DNA of 64,000 bases from an uncultured Anaeromyxobacter sp. (GTDB lineage: Bacteria; Myxococcota; Myxococcia; Myxococcales; Anaeromyxobacteraceae). Position numbers and translations under genes: made by a program. Below are positions 35,758 to 45,382 of this stretch, piece after piece. How positions within the stretch are numbered: position 1 is the stretch's first letter; each line of letters opens with the position of its first letter. The notes beneath the pieces are model-generated. The model worked only from the letters and a program-made list of their open reading frames with translations. It searched no databases and had not been told where the DNA came from. The stretch covers positions 1 to 64,000 of the forward strand of contig CAIOAK010000117.1 of the NCBI GenBank assembly GCA_903855945.1, read 5' to 3'.

Positions 35758-36966
35758 TCAGTCGCGGTAGCGAAGGAACCGGGCCCGGCGGCGTTCGAAG
35801 GCCCGCTCCTCCCCGGCGAAGGCCCGGGCGAGCTGCCGCGCGCCGTCCCCGGCCTCGATGGCACGCCGCTCCCGGTCGGAGCCGCAGAGCAGGTCGAAGG
35901 CCGGGATCCCCTCGACGAACTCGTAGCGCTCGGTTCGCCAGGCGAACCGGTCGGGGTCCTGCGCACGGGCCACCGCCACGCAGGCGAGCCCGGTCCGGAA
36001 CGGGCGGAACGCCGCCGCGTCGTGAACGTGCAGCTCGACCCCGTGGCAGAGCCGCCCCGCGTGCTTGTCCCAGGTGGGGGTGAACCCGGCCGCGCGGAAC
36101 CGGACGCCGGGGAGCCGCTCCGCCGTGAGGTCGGCGGCGAGCTGGAGCGCGTCGAGCCACGGCGCGCCGAAGAGGTGGAAGGGTCGGGTCGTTCCCCTTC
36201 CCTCCGAGAGGTTGGTCCCCTCGAGGAGGCACATGCCCGGGTAGACGAGGGCCGCCTCCGGGGTGGGCATGTTGGGGGAAGGCAGCACCCAGGGCAGACC
36301 CGTCTCGCCGAAGGAGATCCGCCGCCGCCAGCCCTCGCAGGGCACCACCTCGAGGTCGAGGTCGAACCCGCGCTCCTCCCGGAAGAGCGCGGCCAGCTCG
36401 CCGACCGTCATCCCGTGGCGCACGGACAGATCGTGCATCCCGCAGAAGCTCTCGAATCCGCTCCGGAGCGCGGGCCCCTCCACCAGCTGCCCGCCGATGG
36501 GGTTGGGCCGGTCGAGGACGACGAAGCGAAGCCCCGCCTCGGCGGCCGCCTCCATGCAGAGCATCATGGTGGCCTGGTAGGTGTAGAAGCGGGTCCCCAC
36601 GTCCTGCACGTCGAAGACCAGCGCGTCGAGTCCGGCGAGCTGCGACCGGCGGGGGCGGAGCGACTCGGGAGCCGACCCGTACAGGGAGTGAACGGGAAGC
36701 CCCGTGACCCGGTCCCGGCCGTCCCCCACCGCCTCCATGTACTGGACGTCGCCCCGGACCCCGTGCTCCGGGCCGAAGAGCGCCGTCAGCCGGACCCGGG
36801 GGGCGGCGGACAGGATGTCGGCGGCGTGGCGGAGCCGGCGATCGACCGCCGTGGGGTTGCACACCAGCCCCACGCGGAGACCCCGGAGCGGCGCGAACCT
36901 CCGCCGCGCGAGCACCTCCAGCCCGGGCACCACCTCGGTCGCACGCCTCCGCGGCATGCCCCGCAT
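35758..36966 (-). CDS. NamZ-like exo-beta-N-acetylmuramidase (DUF1343)
   Basis: 402 residues. Conserved blocks of the family are present: GLVCNPTAVD, LFGPEHGVRGD, YGSAPESLRP, FDVQDVGTRFYTYQATM, LDRPNPIGG and LEGTNLSEGRGTTRPF. Characterised members (NamZ, family GH171) remove N-acetylmuramic acid from the ends of peptidoglycan fragments for recycling. No signal peptide is evident here, unlike many secreted members. ATG 36966 is preceded by GGAAGGA; ATG 36957 is also possible. A role in cell-wall recycling fits but is inferred from family. Confidence 0.85.
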   Translation of the reverse strand: MRGMPRRRATEVVPGLEVLARRRFAPLRGLRVGLVCNPTAVDRRLRHAADILSAAPRVRLTALFGPEHGVRGDVQYMEAVGDGRDRVTGLPVHSLYGSAPESLRPRRSQLAGLDALVFDVQDVGTRFYTYQATMMLCMEAAAEAGLRFVVLDRPNPIGGQLVEGPALRSGFESFCGMHDLSVRHGMTVGELAALFREERGFDLDLEVVPCEGWRRRISFGETGLPWVLPSPNMPTPEAALVYPGMCLLEGTNLSEGRGTTRPFHLFGAPWLDALQLAADLTAERLPGVRFRAAGFTPTWDKHAGRLCHGVELHVHDAAAFRPFRTGLACVAVARAQDPDRFAWRTERYEFVEGIPAFDLLCGSDRERRAIEAGDGARQLARAFAGEERAFERRRARFLRYRD

Positions 36967-37036
36967 CTTACCCGTCCTTCCCCCGGCTGCGGGGACCTGT
37001 GGCAAACTCCCCCGCCACGAAAGGAGGCGCGGGTCC

Positions 37037-37465
37037 ATGGCGAGAAGCTGGAAAGCGGGCGGCGTGGCCCTGTTCCTCGCGGCATGGGGCGCGAACCTGG
37101 CCTTCGACGCGCTGTACTGGGTGGTTCCCCTCCTGGCGCCGCCCCACCTCCTCCACGACCACATGCCCGAGGCCATCCGGCTCATGGTCTCCCCGGCGGT
37201 GCTCGCACCGGTGACCTCGGCGGTGCTGGCCGCCATCGCGCTGCTGGTGCTCTCCCTGGTGCCGCCGGGAACGGCGAGGCGGGTGTGGCGCCTCACCGCG
37301 TGGCTCCTCTTCTTCTGGTTCCTCTCGGAGGGGCTGCTCGCCTGGGTGTGGCTCGACGCGCCGGGAACGGTGGTGGCCGCCTCGCTCGCCGCCGGAGTGG
37401 TGCGGAGCCTCGCCATGGCCGGACTCCTCGTCTGGCTCCAGGGGTCGCCCGCGGGGGACCGTTGA
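37037..37465 (+). CDS. Small four-helix membrane protein, unknown
   Basis: 142 residues with four predicted membrane helices (about 10-30, 50-75, 82-105, 110-132) and a His-rich loop PPHLLHDHMPE after the first. AAGGAGG lies 9 bases before ATG 37037. Its stop overlaps the TTG start of mutS2 (TTGA), so the two are co-translated. I do not recognise the family. The loop with three His residues between helices 1 and 2 could bind metal or heme, which is speculation. Confidence 0.7.
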   Translation: MARSWKAGGVALFLAAWGANLAFDALYWVVPLLAPPHLLHDHMPEAIRLMVSPAVLAPVTSAVLAAIALLVLSLVPPGTARRVWRLTAWLLFFWFLSEGLLAWVWLDAPGTVVAASLAAGVVRSLAMAGLLVWLQGSPAGDR

Positions 37466-39855
37466 CCGCCCACGCGCGAACGCTGGAGGAGCTCGGATGG
37501 CCGCGCATCCTGGATGCGCTGTCGGCGCGATGCCGGACGGCCGGAGGGAAGGCACGAGCCGCCGGGCTCCCCTTCCTCGACGGCCCCGCCGAGGTCCGCG
37601 AGGCGCTCGCGCGGATGGGCGAGGCGCGCGCCCTCTCCGAGTCCCGCACCACGCTCCCCATCTCCACGCCGGGGGAACCGGCCGCGGCGCTCGAGCGGGC
37701 CGGCAAGGGTGGCGTGCTCGAACCTCTCGCGCTGCGCGACGTGGCGGCGCTGGCACGCTCGGCGGCCCGGACCCGGGCCGCGCTCTCCTCCCGCCAGGCC
37801 GAGATGCCGCGCCTCTGGGCGCTCGCCGAGCCGCTCTCGGACGGGGAGCGGCTGGCCGACCGGATCGACGCCGCCATCGAGCCATCGGGGGTCGTCTCCG
37901 AGCGGGCCAGCCCGGAGCTGTCGCGGCTCCGGGACCGGGCGCGCGGCCTGCACCGGAGCATGAAGGTCCGCATCGAGGAGCTGCTCGTCGACGACGGGGT
38001 CTCCCGTCACCTGAGGGACGGCTACTTCACCATCCGGAACGAGCGGTACGTGCTCCCGGTCCTGGCGAGCTCCCGGGCGGCGGTTCCGGGCATCGTCCAC
38101 AACGCATCCCAGTCCGGCCAGACCCTCTTCGTGGAGCCCGACGGCATGGTGGAGATGGGCAACGAGCTCGCCATCGCGAACGCCATGGCCGCGGAGGAGG
38201 AGGAGCGCATCCTGCGCGACCTCACCGAGGGCGTCACCGCCCGGGCGGCCGAGCTGACCCGCGACCTGGCCATCCTCTCGGGGCTCGACCTGCTGGAAGG
38301 GCAGGCGCTGTTCGCCTCCGACCTCGACGCCACGGCGCCCGAGGTGGTCGCGCCGGGCGAGGGGATCGCGCTCCGCGACCTGCGCCATCCCATCCTCGTC
38401 CTGCAGAAGAAGAAGGTGGTGTCGAGCGACCTCCGGCTCGAACCGCCGGCGCGGACGCTCGTGGTCTCCGGCCCGAATGGCGGCGGCAAGACGGTGGCGG
38501 TCACGGCGGTGGGTCTGTCGGCGCTCCTGCTCAAGGCCGGGTTGCCCATCGCGGCCGGCGCTGGGTCCCGGCTCCCCTTCTACCCGTCGGTGCGGGCGGC
38601 GGTGGAGGAGCACGGCGACCTGGCGCGCGACCTCTCCACCTTCACGGCCCACCTCACGGCGGTGCGGGACATCTGCGAGGTCGCGAGCCCCGGCGCGCTG
38701 GTGCTGGTGGACGAGATCGCCGCCGACACCGACCCGCGCGAGGGAGCCGCGCTCGCCGCCGCCCTGCTCGAGGACCTCCTCGAGCGCGGCGCCACGGTGC
38801 TCGTCACCACCCACCTCGACGAGCTGAAGGCACTCGCCCTCTCCGACCCCCGCTACGCGAACGCCCGGGTGGGGTTCGATCCGGAACGGCTCGCCCCCAC
38901 CTTCCAGCTCCACCTGGGAAGCCCGGGGAGCTCCTCGGCCATCGAGGTGGCCCGCCGGGTCGGGCTCCCGGAGAAGGTGATCGAGCGGGCCCGCGCATCC
39001 CTGTCCGGCCGCGGCGGGGCGCTGGGCGAGGCGCTCCGCTCGCTGTCGGCCGAGCGGTCGGCGCTGGAGGCGCAGCGCGCCGAGCTGGCCCGGGAGGCGG
39101 AGGGCGCCCACCGGCGGGAGGAGGCGGCCCGGCGCAGGGAGGAGGGCGCGTTCCGCGCCGAGAAGGAGGCGGCGGCGCGTGTCGCCTCCTCGCTCGCGGA
39201 GGAGGTCGAGGAGGCGCGCGACGAGGTGCGGCGCGTGCTCGCCGCGCTGCACTCTGCACCCACGGTGAAGAAGGCCAGCGAGACGGCACGGCAGCTCGAG
39301 GAGTGGGCCGGGTCGCTGGAGAGGTCGTCCCGCGTGGCCGCCTCCCAGGCGGCCGCCGCCCCCGAGGCCGCGCCGGACGGGGCTCTGGAGCCCGGTGTCC
39401 GGGTCCGCGTCGCCTCGCTCGGCCAGGAGGGTGAGGTGCTGGAGCTCCAGGGGGACGAGGCGGTGGTCCAGCTCGGAGCGCTCCGGATCCGCAGGCCCCG
39501 GAGCGATCTCCTCCCGCTGCGGGGGAAGGCCCGCGCCGCACCGCTGGCCCGCTCCCGGCAGGATCGGATGCGGGCCGCAGAGGAGTCGCGCCCGGCTCCG
39601 GTGACGAGCACCTCGAATCGCCTGGACGTGCGCGGGATGCGCGCCGAGGAGATGCTGCGGGAGGTGGAGCGCTTCCTCGACCGGGTCGTCACCGAGGGTG
39701 CGATGGAGGTGTTTGTCCTACATGGGCACGGGACCGGCGCACTCAAAGAGTCTCTCAGAGTGTACCTCCGAGAATCGCCTTATGTTGCCGAGTTTCGAAA
39801 AGGGAACTTCCATGAAGGGGGCGATGCGGTTACCCTCCTGACCCTTCGACGCTGA
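37462..39855 (+). CDS. mutS2: MutS2 (endonuclease / ribosome-collision ATPase)
   Basis: 797 residues from TTG 37462, which overlaps the upstream stop. A MutS-like core and clamp (about 1-300, including VLASSRAAVPGIVHNASQSG and FVEPDGMVEMGNEL) lead to the ABC-type ATPase with Walker A SGPNGGGKTV and Walker B VLVDEIAADTDPREGAAL; a long charged coiled coil (about 520-610) follows, then a KOW-like segment and a C-terminal Smr nuclease domain with LDVRGMR and LHGHGTGALKE. MutS2 proteins suppress recombination in some species and split stalled ribosomes in others. Walker B flank reads DEIAAD where many homologues have DELGAG. Confidence 0.94.
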   Translation: MTAHARTLEELGWPRILDALSARCRTAGGKARAAGLPFLDGPAEVREALARMGEARALSESRTTLPISTPGEPAAALERAGKGGVLEPLALRDVAALARSAARTRAALSSRQAEMPRLWALAEPLSDGERLADRIDAAIEPSGVVSERASPELSRLRDRARGLHRSMKVRIEELLVDDGVSRHLRDGYFTIRNERYVLPVLASSRAAVPGIVHNASQSGQTLFVEPDGMVEMGNELAIANAMAAEEEERILRDLTEGVTARAAELTRDLAILSGLDLLEGQALFASDLDATAPEVVAPGEGIALRDLRHPILVLQKKKVVSSDLRLEPPARTLVVSGPNGGGKTVAVTAVGLSALLLKAGLPIAAGAGSRLPFYPSVRAAVEEHGDLARDLSTFTAHLTAVRDICEVASPGALVLVDEIAADTDPREGAALAAALLEDLLERGATVLVTTHLDELKALALSDPRYANARVGFDPERLAPTFQLHLGSPGSSSAIEVARRVGLPEKVIERARASLSGRGGALGEALRSLSAERSALEAQRAELAREAEGAHRREEAARRREEGAFRAEKEAAARVASSLAEEVEEARDEVRRVLAALHSAPTVKKASETARQLEEWAGSLERSSRVAASQAAAAPEAAPDGALEPGVRVRVASLGQEGEVLELQGDEAVVQLGALRIRRPRSDLLPLRGKARAAPLARSRQDRMRAAEESRPAPVTSTSNRLDVRGMRAEEMLREVERFLDRVVTEGAMEVFVLHGHGTGALKESLRVYLRESPYVAEFRKGNFHEGGDAVTLLTLRR

Positions 39856-39923
39856 ACCGGACCGCCATGCTTCCGCCACGCATTCTTCACCGACGGCGGC
39901 CCCGGGATGACGTACACATGACC

Positions 39924-39944
39924 GGCCTCCCGATGGAGGCCTTT
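39924..39944 (+). terminator. Hairpin downstream of mutS2, possible terminator
   Basis: GGCCTCC (39924-39930) and GGAGGCC (39935-39941) form a perfect 7-bp stem with a CGAT loop, followed by only TTT. Self-complementary CCCGGG blocks lie at 39901-39906 and 39945-39950. It is 68 bp after the mutS2 stop and 37 bp before the porin start, so it could be a weak terminator or sit in the porin leader. Confidence 0.4.
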
Positions 39945-39981
39945 CCCGGGCACCCCCGCCCGAACCATGGAGCCTAAGCTG

Positions 39982-41334
39982 ATGCGAACCACTTCCGCTC
40001 TCGGAGCCGCGGCGTTGCTGGCCGTCCTCCCCGTCGCCGTTCACGCCCAGACCGCCACCGCCACCGAGTCGGTGACCGAGAAGAACACCACCATCGTCAT
40101 CAAGGAGGCGCCGAAGCCGTCGCCGGTCACCTTCACGCCGTACGGGTTCGTCCTCCTCAACGCCTTCTTCAACGACTCCGCCGGCGCCCGCAATTACCCC
40201 TTCCCGAGCGTCTGCACCGGTGGCGCCCAGTGCGAGGGCAACATCCTCATGGACGTCCGCCAGTCCCGGGTCGGCACCCGCCTCGCGTTCAACGACAAGG
40301 CCGGCTGGACCGGCGCAACCCTCTCCGCCCTCCTCGAGATCGACTTCCAGGGCGGCTACAACGGCACGCCCACCGGTTCGTTCGGCTTCTACAGCCCGAT
40401 CGTCCGGCTCCGGAAGGCCTACATGGATGCGGCCTGGGGCACCGAGTCGAAGTTCACCATCCGCGCCGGCCAGGACGACATCCTCACCTCGCAGCTCCGC
40501 CCGGTCTCGCTCGCCTACATCGCGAACCCGCTCTTCCAGTACGCCGGCGATCTCAACGGCCGCTCGCCGATGATCGCGCTGCGCTACGACCTCACCCCGA
40601 AGAACGGCCTCAACGTCTCGGCCGCTGTCGCCATCGCCAACCCCCAGGACAACACCTCGGCCGACTACGGCTCCCAGCCGGGCGCCGCCATCGACCTCGG
40701 CGCCGGCAACCGGTCCCGCATGCCTTCGTTCCAGGGGCGGGTGGGCGCGGGCTTCGCGAAGGACGGCAAGCAGATCGCCTTCGTGAACGTGTGGGGCGGT
40801 CTCCAGAAGGAGCGCTTCGTCCAGACGAGCGATGACACCGCGGTGGACACCACCGCCAGCATCATCGGCGGTGACCTCACCCTGAACCTCTGGATGTTCC
40901 AGGCCCTCGCCTCGGGCTACAGCGCCAAGGGCTGGGACCAGCCGGGCGCGCTCGGCGCCAGCCAGGGCATCCTCCCCTCGGCGACGCTCGTCCCGGGCAA
41001 GACCACCTACACCATCAACAGCCTGACCGCGGCGCAGGCGCTGGGCGGCTGGTTCCAGCTCTCGGTTCGCCCCATCGAGGCGGTGCAGATCTACGGCGGC
41101 TGGGGCGGCACGCAGAGCGGCGACAACCAGTACGCCGGCACCATCTTCCAGAGCACGGCGGCCACCGTAGCCGCCACCCGCGTCCAGAACTTCACCTGGG
41201 CGGCCGGCCTCATCGGCTACGCGGGCAAGAACTGGCGCTTCTCGGCCGAGTACGCCCGCTCCACCAGCTACTTCCTGAGCAGCGCCTCCTTCTCTCAGGG
41301 TCAGTTCTCGATCAACTCGCAGATCGTCTTCTAG
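39982..41334 (+). CDS. Outer-membrane porin-like beta-barrel protein
   Basis: 450 residues. A clear signal peptide MRTTSALGAAALLAVLPVAV-HAQ is followed by a charged linker and about 390 residues of alternating strands with aromatic girdles (FTPYGFVLLNAFFND, ...FRLRKAYMD-like strands). The last residue is Phe (SINSQIVF), the C-terminal signature for insertion by BamA. One Cys pair (VCTGGAQCEG) may form a disulfide. ATG 39982 is preferred over 39967 because GGAG lies 8-9 bases before it. Its place just ahead of the Liv transporter suggests it may admit amino acids or similar solutes, but a strong terminator separates them. Confidence 0.82.
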   Translation: MRTTSALGAAALLAVLPVAVHAQTATATESVTEKNTTIVIKEAPKPSPVTFTPYGFVLLNAFFNDSAGARNYPFPSVCTGGAQCEGNILMDVRQSRVGTRLAFNDKAGWTGATLSALLEIDFQGGYNGTPTGSFGFYSPIVRLRKAYMDAAWGTESKFTIRAGQDDILTSQLRPVSLAYIANPLFQYAGDLNGRSPMIALRYDLTPKNGLNVSAAVAIANPQDNTSADYGSQPGAAIDLGAGNRSRMPSFQGRVGAGFAKDGKQIAFVNVWGGLQKERFVQTSDDTAVDTTASIIGGDLTLNLWMFQALASGYSAKGWDQPGALGASQGILPSATLVPGKTTYTINSLTAAQALGGWFQLSVRPIEAVQIYGGWGGTQSGDNQYAGTIFQSTAATVAATRVQNFTWAAGLIGYAGKNWRFSAEYARSTSYFLSSASFSQGQFSINSQIVF

Positions 41335-41388
41335 AAGCGGTTGCCGGCCTCCGGCAGCTCCCGGATCCCGAGCAACTCTGTGCAAGGC

Positions 41389-41425
41389 AAAAAGCCGGGG
41401 CCCCCACGGGTCCCGGCTTTTTTTT
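41389..41425 (+). terminator. Strong intrinsic terminator after the porin gene
   Basis: AAAAAGCCGGG (41389-41399) pairs with CCCGGCTTTTT (41412-41422), an 11-bp stem with a 12-nt loop, and the T-run continues to 41425. This is the clearest rho-independent terminator in the window. It ends porin transcription about 55 bp after its stop; the A-rich left arm would also work, less well, from the other strand. Confidence 0.9.
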
Positions 41426-41495
41426 CGCCATTCGCGTGTGCTATGAGTCAATGTTCGAGAAGCGCTCCAGACCGCGTCCCCCGCCCCGGAGATAC

Positions 41496-42653
41496 ATGAC
41501 GATGACTCGGCTTCCCCTCGTGGTCCTCGCTGCCCTGCTGCTCGCCCCTTCCACCGCATTCGCCCAGGTCAAGATCGGCGTCATCAACTCGATGACCGGA
41601 CCTCAGGCCCCCATCGGCGAGAACCTCACGAACGGCATCAAGCTCGCCGAGGAAGATCTCAAGGCGAAGGGCATCTCGGTCCAGCTCGTCTGGGAGGACG
41701 ACACCGGCAAGCCGCAGGTCGGCCTCTCGGCCATGGACAAGCTCGCCACCCGCGACCGGGTCGCCGGCGTGGTCGGCGCCTACACCTCGGCGGTCACCAA
41801 CGCGGTCGCCAAGAAGGCCGAGGAGTACAAGGTCCCGCTCGTGAACCCCGTCGCCTCCAAGGAGGAGATCACGCGGCAGGGCTACAAGTACGTGTTCCGC
41901 GTCTCGGCCACCACCGGCGACTACGCCTCCATCCTCCTCGACATGGCGACCACGCTCGGCAAGCCGAAGACCATCGCCATCCTCTCCGAGAACACCGACT
42001 TCGGGGTCTCCGGCGCGAAGAGCGCCAAGGCCTACGCGGAGAAGAAGGGCATCAAGGTGGTCTTCGAGGAGGCCTACTCCCCCGGCTCCCCCGACTACCG
42101 CTCCACGCTCGTGAAGGTGAAGGGCTCGAACCCCGACATCATGTTCATGGTCTCCTACGTGGCCGACGCCATCACCCTCATGCGCCAGTCCCGCGAGCTG
42201 CAGCTCACCCCCATGGCCTTCCTCGGCGCCGGCGCCGGCTTCTCCACCGCCCAGTTCGCGAGCGAGAAGAACATCTCCAACTCGGTCTTTTCCTCCACCC
42301 AGTGGACGCCGGACGTGAGCTGGAAGGGCTCCAAGGCCTTCGGTGATCGATACCAGAAGCGCTTCGGGAAGGAGCCCACCTACCACGCCGCGAATGCCTA
42401 CACCGCCATGATGATCATGGGCGAGGTGGCCTCGAAGGCGGCCGGCGATCGCGAGAAGGTCGCGGCCGGACTTCGCGCCGGCAACTGGGACGGCCTCTTC
42501 GGGCCGGTGAAGTTCGAGGACTTCGACGGCTACCAGAACCAGAACAAGCACCAGATGCTGGTCGAGCAGGTCCAGGACGGCAAGTACGCCACCGTCTGGC
42601 CGCCCGCCCTCCAGAGCGGCAAGCCCATCTGGCCGTTCCCCGGCTGGAAGTGA
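41496..42653 (+). CDS. livK: Branched-chain amino acid ABC transporter, periplasmic binding protein
   Basis: 385 residues. Signal peptide (MTRLPLVVLAALLLAPSTAFA-Q), then a type I periplasmic-binding fold: VKIGVINSMTGPQAPIGENLTNGIKLA, the domain-hinge stretch VPLVNPVASKEEITRQGY and SPGSPDYRSTLVKVKGSNPD. Typical of LivJ/LivK and urea/amide-binding relatives. ATG 41496 or 41502 can be the start; GGAG at 41488 favours either about equally. First gene of livKHMGF. The exact ligand (Leu/Ile/Val or another small amino acid or amide) cannot be read. Confidence 0.9.
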   Translation: MTMTRLPLVVLAALLLAPSTAFAQVKIGVINSMTGPQAPIGENLTNGIKLAEEDLKAKGISVQLVWEDDTGKPQVGLSAMDKLATRDRVAGVVGAYTSAVTNAVAKKAEEYKVPLVNPVASKEEITRQGYKYVFRVSATTGDYASILLDMATTLGKPKTIAILSENTDFGVSGAKSAKAYAEKKGIKVVFEEAYSPGSPDYRSTLVKVKGSNPDIMFMVSYVADAITLMRQSRELQLTPMAFLGAGAGFSTAQFASEKNISNSVFSSTQWTPDVSWKGSKAFGDRYQKRFGKEPTYHAANAYTAMMIMGEVASKAAGDREKVAAGLRAGNWDGLFGPVKFEDFDGYQNQNKHQMLVEQVQDGKYATVWPPALQSGKPIWPFPGWK

Positions 42654-42672
42654 TCGACCGGGGACCCGGCCG

Positions 42673-43539
42673 ATGACCATCTTCCTGCAGTCGCTGCTCT
42701 CGGGGATCCTGATCGGAGGGGCCTACGCTCTCATCGGCGTGGGTCTCACCATCATCTTCGGCGTGATGCGCATCATCAACTTCGCCCACGGCGACCTGGT
42801 GATGCTGGGGATGTACGCCTCGTACTTCCTCTTCACGCTGGGGAACGTCGACCCATTCGTGTCGATCGTGTTCGTCTTCCCCCTGCTCTTCCTCTTCGGC
42901 GCCATCCTGCAAAAGACCGTCATCAACCGGGTCCTGAACGCCCTCCCGCAGAACCAGATCCTGCTCACCATCGGCATCGGGCTCATCCTGAGCAACACGA
43001 TGATGCTGCTCTTCACCTCCGACTACCGGATCATCTCGACCAGCTACTCCTCGGGAAGCTTCCGCCTCGGCGAGATCTCGGTCTCCACACCGCTGCTCCT
43101 CTCCTTCGGGATCACCGGGCTGGTGACGGCCATCCTCTACTGGTTCCTCCTGAAGACCGACACCGGGCAGGCCATCCGCGCCACCGCGCAGGACCGGGAC
43201 GCCGCGCAGCTCATGGGCGTGAACGTGAAGCGGATGAGCGTGCTCGCCACCGGTCTCGGGGCGGGGCTGGCGGCCGTGGCCGGCGCGCTCATCTCGCCCA
43301 CCTACTACATCTTCCCGCAGGTCGGGCAGCCGTTCACCCTCAAGGCCTTCGTCATCGTGGTCCTCGGCGGCATGGGCAGCGTGATGGGGGCCACGGTGGG
43401 CGGGATCATCATCGGAGCCACCGAGTCGCTGGCCGGCGCCTACATCAGCTCCGGGTTGAAGGACCTCGTGGTCTACGTCCTCTTCCTCCTCATCCTCCTC
43501 TTCAAGCCTGCCGGTCTCTTCGGAAAGTCGCGGGTCTAG
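42673..43539 (+). CDS. livH: Branched-chain amino acid ABC transporter permease LivH
   Basis: 288 residues with eight or so membrane helices. Family markers: GILIGGAYALIGVGLTIIFGVMRIINFAHGDLVMLGMY at the start (typical LivH N-terminus), RATAQDRDAAQLMGVNVKRM as the cytoplasmic coupling (EAA-like) loop, and VIVVLGGMGSVMGATVGGIIIG near the end. Forms the inner-membrane channel with LivM. It starts 19 bp after livK. Confidence 0.95.
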   Translation: MTIFLQSLLSGILIGGAYALIGVGLTIIFGVMRIINFAHGDLVMLGMYASYFLFTLGNVDPFVSIVFVFPLLFLFGAILQKTVINRVLNALPQNQILLTIGIGLILSNTMMLLFTSDYRIISTSYSSGSFRLGEISVSTPLLLSFGITGLVTAILYWFLLKTDTGQAIRATAQDRDAAQLMGVNVKRMSVLATGLGAGLAAVAGALISPTYYIFPQVGQPFTLKAFVIVVLGGMGSVMGATVGGIIIGATESLAGAYISSGLKDLVVYVLFLLILLFKPAGLFGKSRV

Positions 43540-43542
43540 CGC

Positions 43543-44640
43543 ATGCCCCCCCGAACCCGAACCCGAACTCGAGCGCGCGGCCTCTCCGCCTTCTCGATCG
43601 TCGCCTTCATCGCGGCGGTGGTGCTGCTGGCGCTCTTCCCGAAATTCGTGGAGAACCCGTACGCGGTCCACCTCATGGTCACCTTCTTCCTGGCCGTCAT
43701 CATGGGTGAGGCCTGGAACCTCATCGGCGGCTACGGCGGGCAGTACTCGGTCGGACACGCCGCCTACTTCGGCATCGGCGCCTACACGGTACTCGTCCTC
43801 CTGCAGACGAACGGCGTGGCTCCCTGGTGGGGCCTCCTCCCGGCGCTCGCCCTGGCGCTGGGGGTGGCCGCCATCGTGGGGAGCATCACCTTCCGCCTGC
43901 GCGGCCCCTACTTCGTGCTCGCCTCCATCGCGGTGGCCGAGATCTTCCGGCTCGTGGCCCTGAACTGGAAGTCGGCGACCAACGGAGCGGAGGGGATCCT
44001 GCTCTCCGGCGTACCCCCCATCGTCATCGGCGGCACGGAGATCGTGAACTTCAGCTCCAAGGTGCCCTTCTACTACATGGGGCTCGCACTGGCCGTGTTG
44101 ACGGTGCTCGTCACCGTCTGGTTCCAGGGCTCCAAGCTGGGCTACTACCTCCAGGCCATCCGCGAGGACCAGGACGCGGCGAACTCGCTCGGCATCCCGC
44201 TCACCTTCTACAAGAACATCGCCCTCATGATCTCGGCCTTCTTCACCGCCTGGGCCGGGGCGCTCTACGGACTCTACGTGGGATTCATCGATCCCCAGAC
44301 CGCGGTGGGGCTCGACATCTCGGTCCAGATCGTCCTCACCGCCATCATCGGCGGCATCGGGACGGTGTTCGGGCCCGTGGTCGGCGCCGCGATCCTCGTC
44401 GCCCTCTCCGAGGCGCTCCGCTCCAACGCCATCACCGATCTCCTGGTGGCCGGCGGCCTGGTGAGCGAGACGTCCTCCATCGGGATCTTCCTGAAGGACC
44501 ACCTCTCCCACGCCCACATGCTCATCTACGGGTTCCTGGTGGCGATCGTCATCCTCTTCATGCCCGACGGCGTGCTGGGTGCGGTGAACAACGCCGCGCG
44601 ACGGCGTCGTGCCCGGGCGGCGGCGGGAGGTGCCCGATGA
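43543..44640 (+). CDS. livM: Branched-chain amino acid ABC transporter permease LivM
   Basis: 365 residues, about nine membrane helices after an Arg-rich N-terminus ([12 protein letters not shown]). Markers are [23 protein letters not shown], the coupling loop [22 protein letters not shown] and [19 protein letters not shown]. Partner permease of LivH. It starts 3 bp after livH and overlaps livG by ATGA. The alternating Arg-Thr start is encoded by tandem cgaacccga-type repeats. Confidence 0.95.
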   Translation: MPPRTRTRTRARGLSAFSIVAFIAAVVLLALFPKFVENPYAVHLMVTFFLAVIMGEAWNLIGGYGGQYSVGHAAYFGIGAYTVLVLLQTNGVAPWWGLLPALALALGVAAIVGSITFRLRGPYFVLASIAVAEIFRLVALNWKSATNGAEGILLSGVPPIVIGGTEIVNFSSKVPFYYMGLALAVLTVLVTVWFQGSKLGYYLQAIREDQDAANSLGIPLTFYKNIALMISAFFTAWAGALYGLYVGFIDPQTAVGLDISVQIVLTAIIGGIGTVFGPVVGAAILVALSEALRSNAITDLLVAGGLVSETSSIGIFLKDHLSHAHMLIYGFLVAIVILFMPDGVLGAVNNAARRRRARAAAGGAR

Positions 44641-45371
44641 GCGAGACCGACAGCCCCATCCTGGACATCCAGCACGTCAGCAAGCAGTTCGGGGGCCTGG
44701 CGGCCAACTCCGACGTTTCCTTCTCGATGACCGAGGGGATGATCCTGGGGCTCATCGGGCCGAACGGCGCCGGCAAGACCACCCTCTTCAACTGCATCAC
44801 CGGCTACTACCCGCCCACCAAGGGCGACGTGATCTTCAAGGGAAAGCGGCTCAACGGCATGACCCCTGACCAGGTCTGCAAGCTGGGCATGGTTCGCACC
44901 TGGCAGAAGGTCCGCCCCCTCGCCAAGCTCTCGGTGATCGACAACGTGGTGGTCGGAGCGCTGGTCCGCACCGGCTCCGTGCCCGAGGCCAGGGAGATCG
45001 CCCGGGAGCAACTCCACGTGGTGAAGCTGGCCCACAAGGCAGACTTCCTCGCGGGCGGGCTCCCCATCGGCGAGCGAAAGAAGCTGGAGGTGGCCCGCGT
45101 CCTCGCCACCAAGCCCGACCTGCTCCTGCTCGACGAGGTCATGGGTGGCCTCAATCCAGCCGAGAGCGAGGACATCATCCAGCTCATCCTGGAGATCAAG
45201 CAGCGCGGCCTCACCCAGATGGTCATCGAACACGACATGAAGGCCATCATGCGCATCTCCGATCGGATCGTGGTGCTCAACTCGGGCGAGAAGCTGGCCG
45301 AGGGTGCGCCGCTGGAGATCGTATCCAACCCCGAGGTGGTCACCGCCTATCTGGGCGAGGCCCACACCTGA
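44637..45371 (+). CDS. livG: Branched-chain amino acid ABC transporter ATP-binding protein LivG
   Basis: 244 residues. Walker [11 protein letters not shown]-loop region, a LivG-type signature [17 protein letters not shown] replacing the usual LSGGQ (LPIGE), Walker [14 protein letters not shown] and switch His in [10 protein letters not shown]. Energises uptake with LivF. Start ATG overlaps the livM stop (ATGA). Confidence 0.96.
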   Translation: MSETDSPILDIQHVSKQFGGLAANSDVSFSMTEGMILGLIGPNGAGKTTLFNCITGYYPPTKGDVIFKGKRLNGMTPDQVCKLGMVRTWQKVRPLAKLSVIDNVVVGALVRTGSVPEAREIAREQLHVVKLAHKADFLAGGLPIGERKKLEVARVLATKPDLLLLDEVMGGLNPAESEDIIQLILEIKQRGLTQMVIEHDMKAIMRISDRIVVLNSGEKLAEGAPLEIVSNPEVVTAYLGEAHT

Positions 45372-45382
45372 CCGAGGAACCC

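Noticed and set aside
43549-43575. Tandem cgaacc/cgaactcg repeats as a regulatory repeat
   Set aside because: Only a few imperfect units, inside the livM coding start, giving an alternating Arg-Thr N-terminus.
42415-44517. 700-codon minus-strand frame rich in Asp, Glu, Gly and His
   Set aside because: Antisense shadow of livK, livH and livM, whose motifs are clear.
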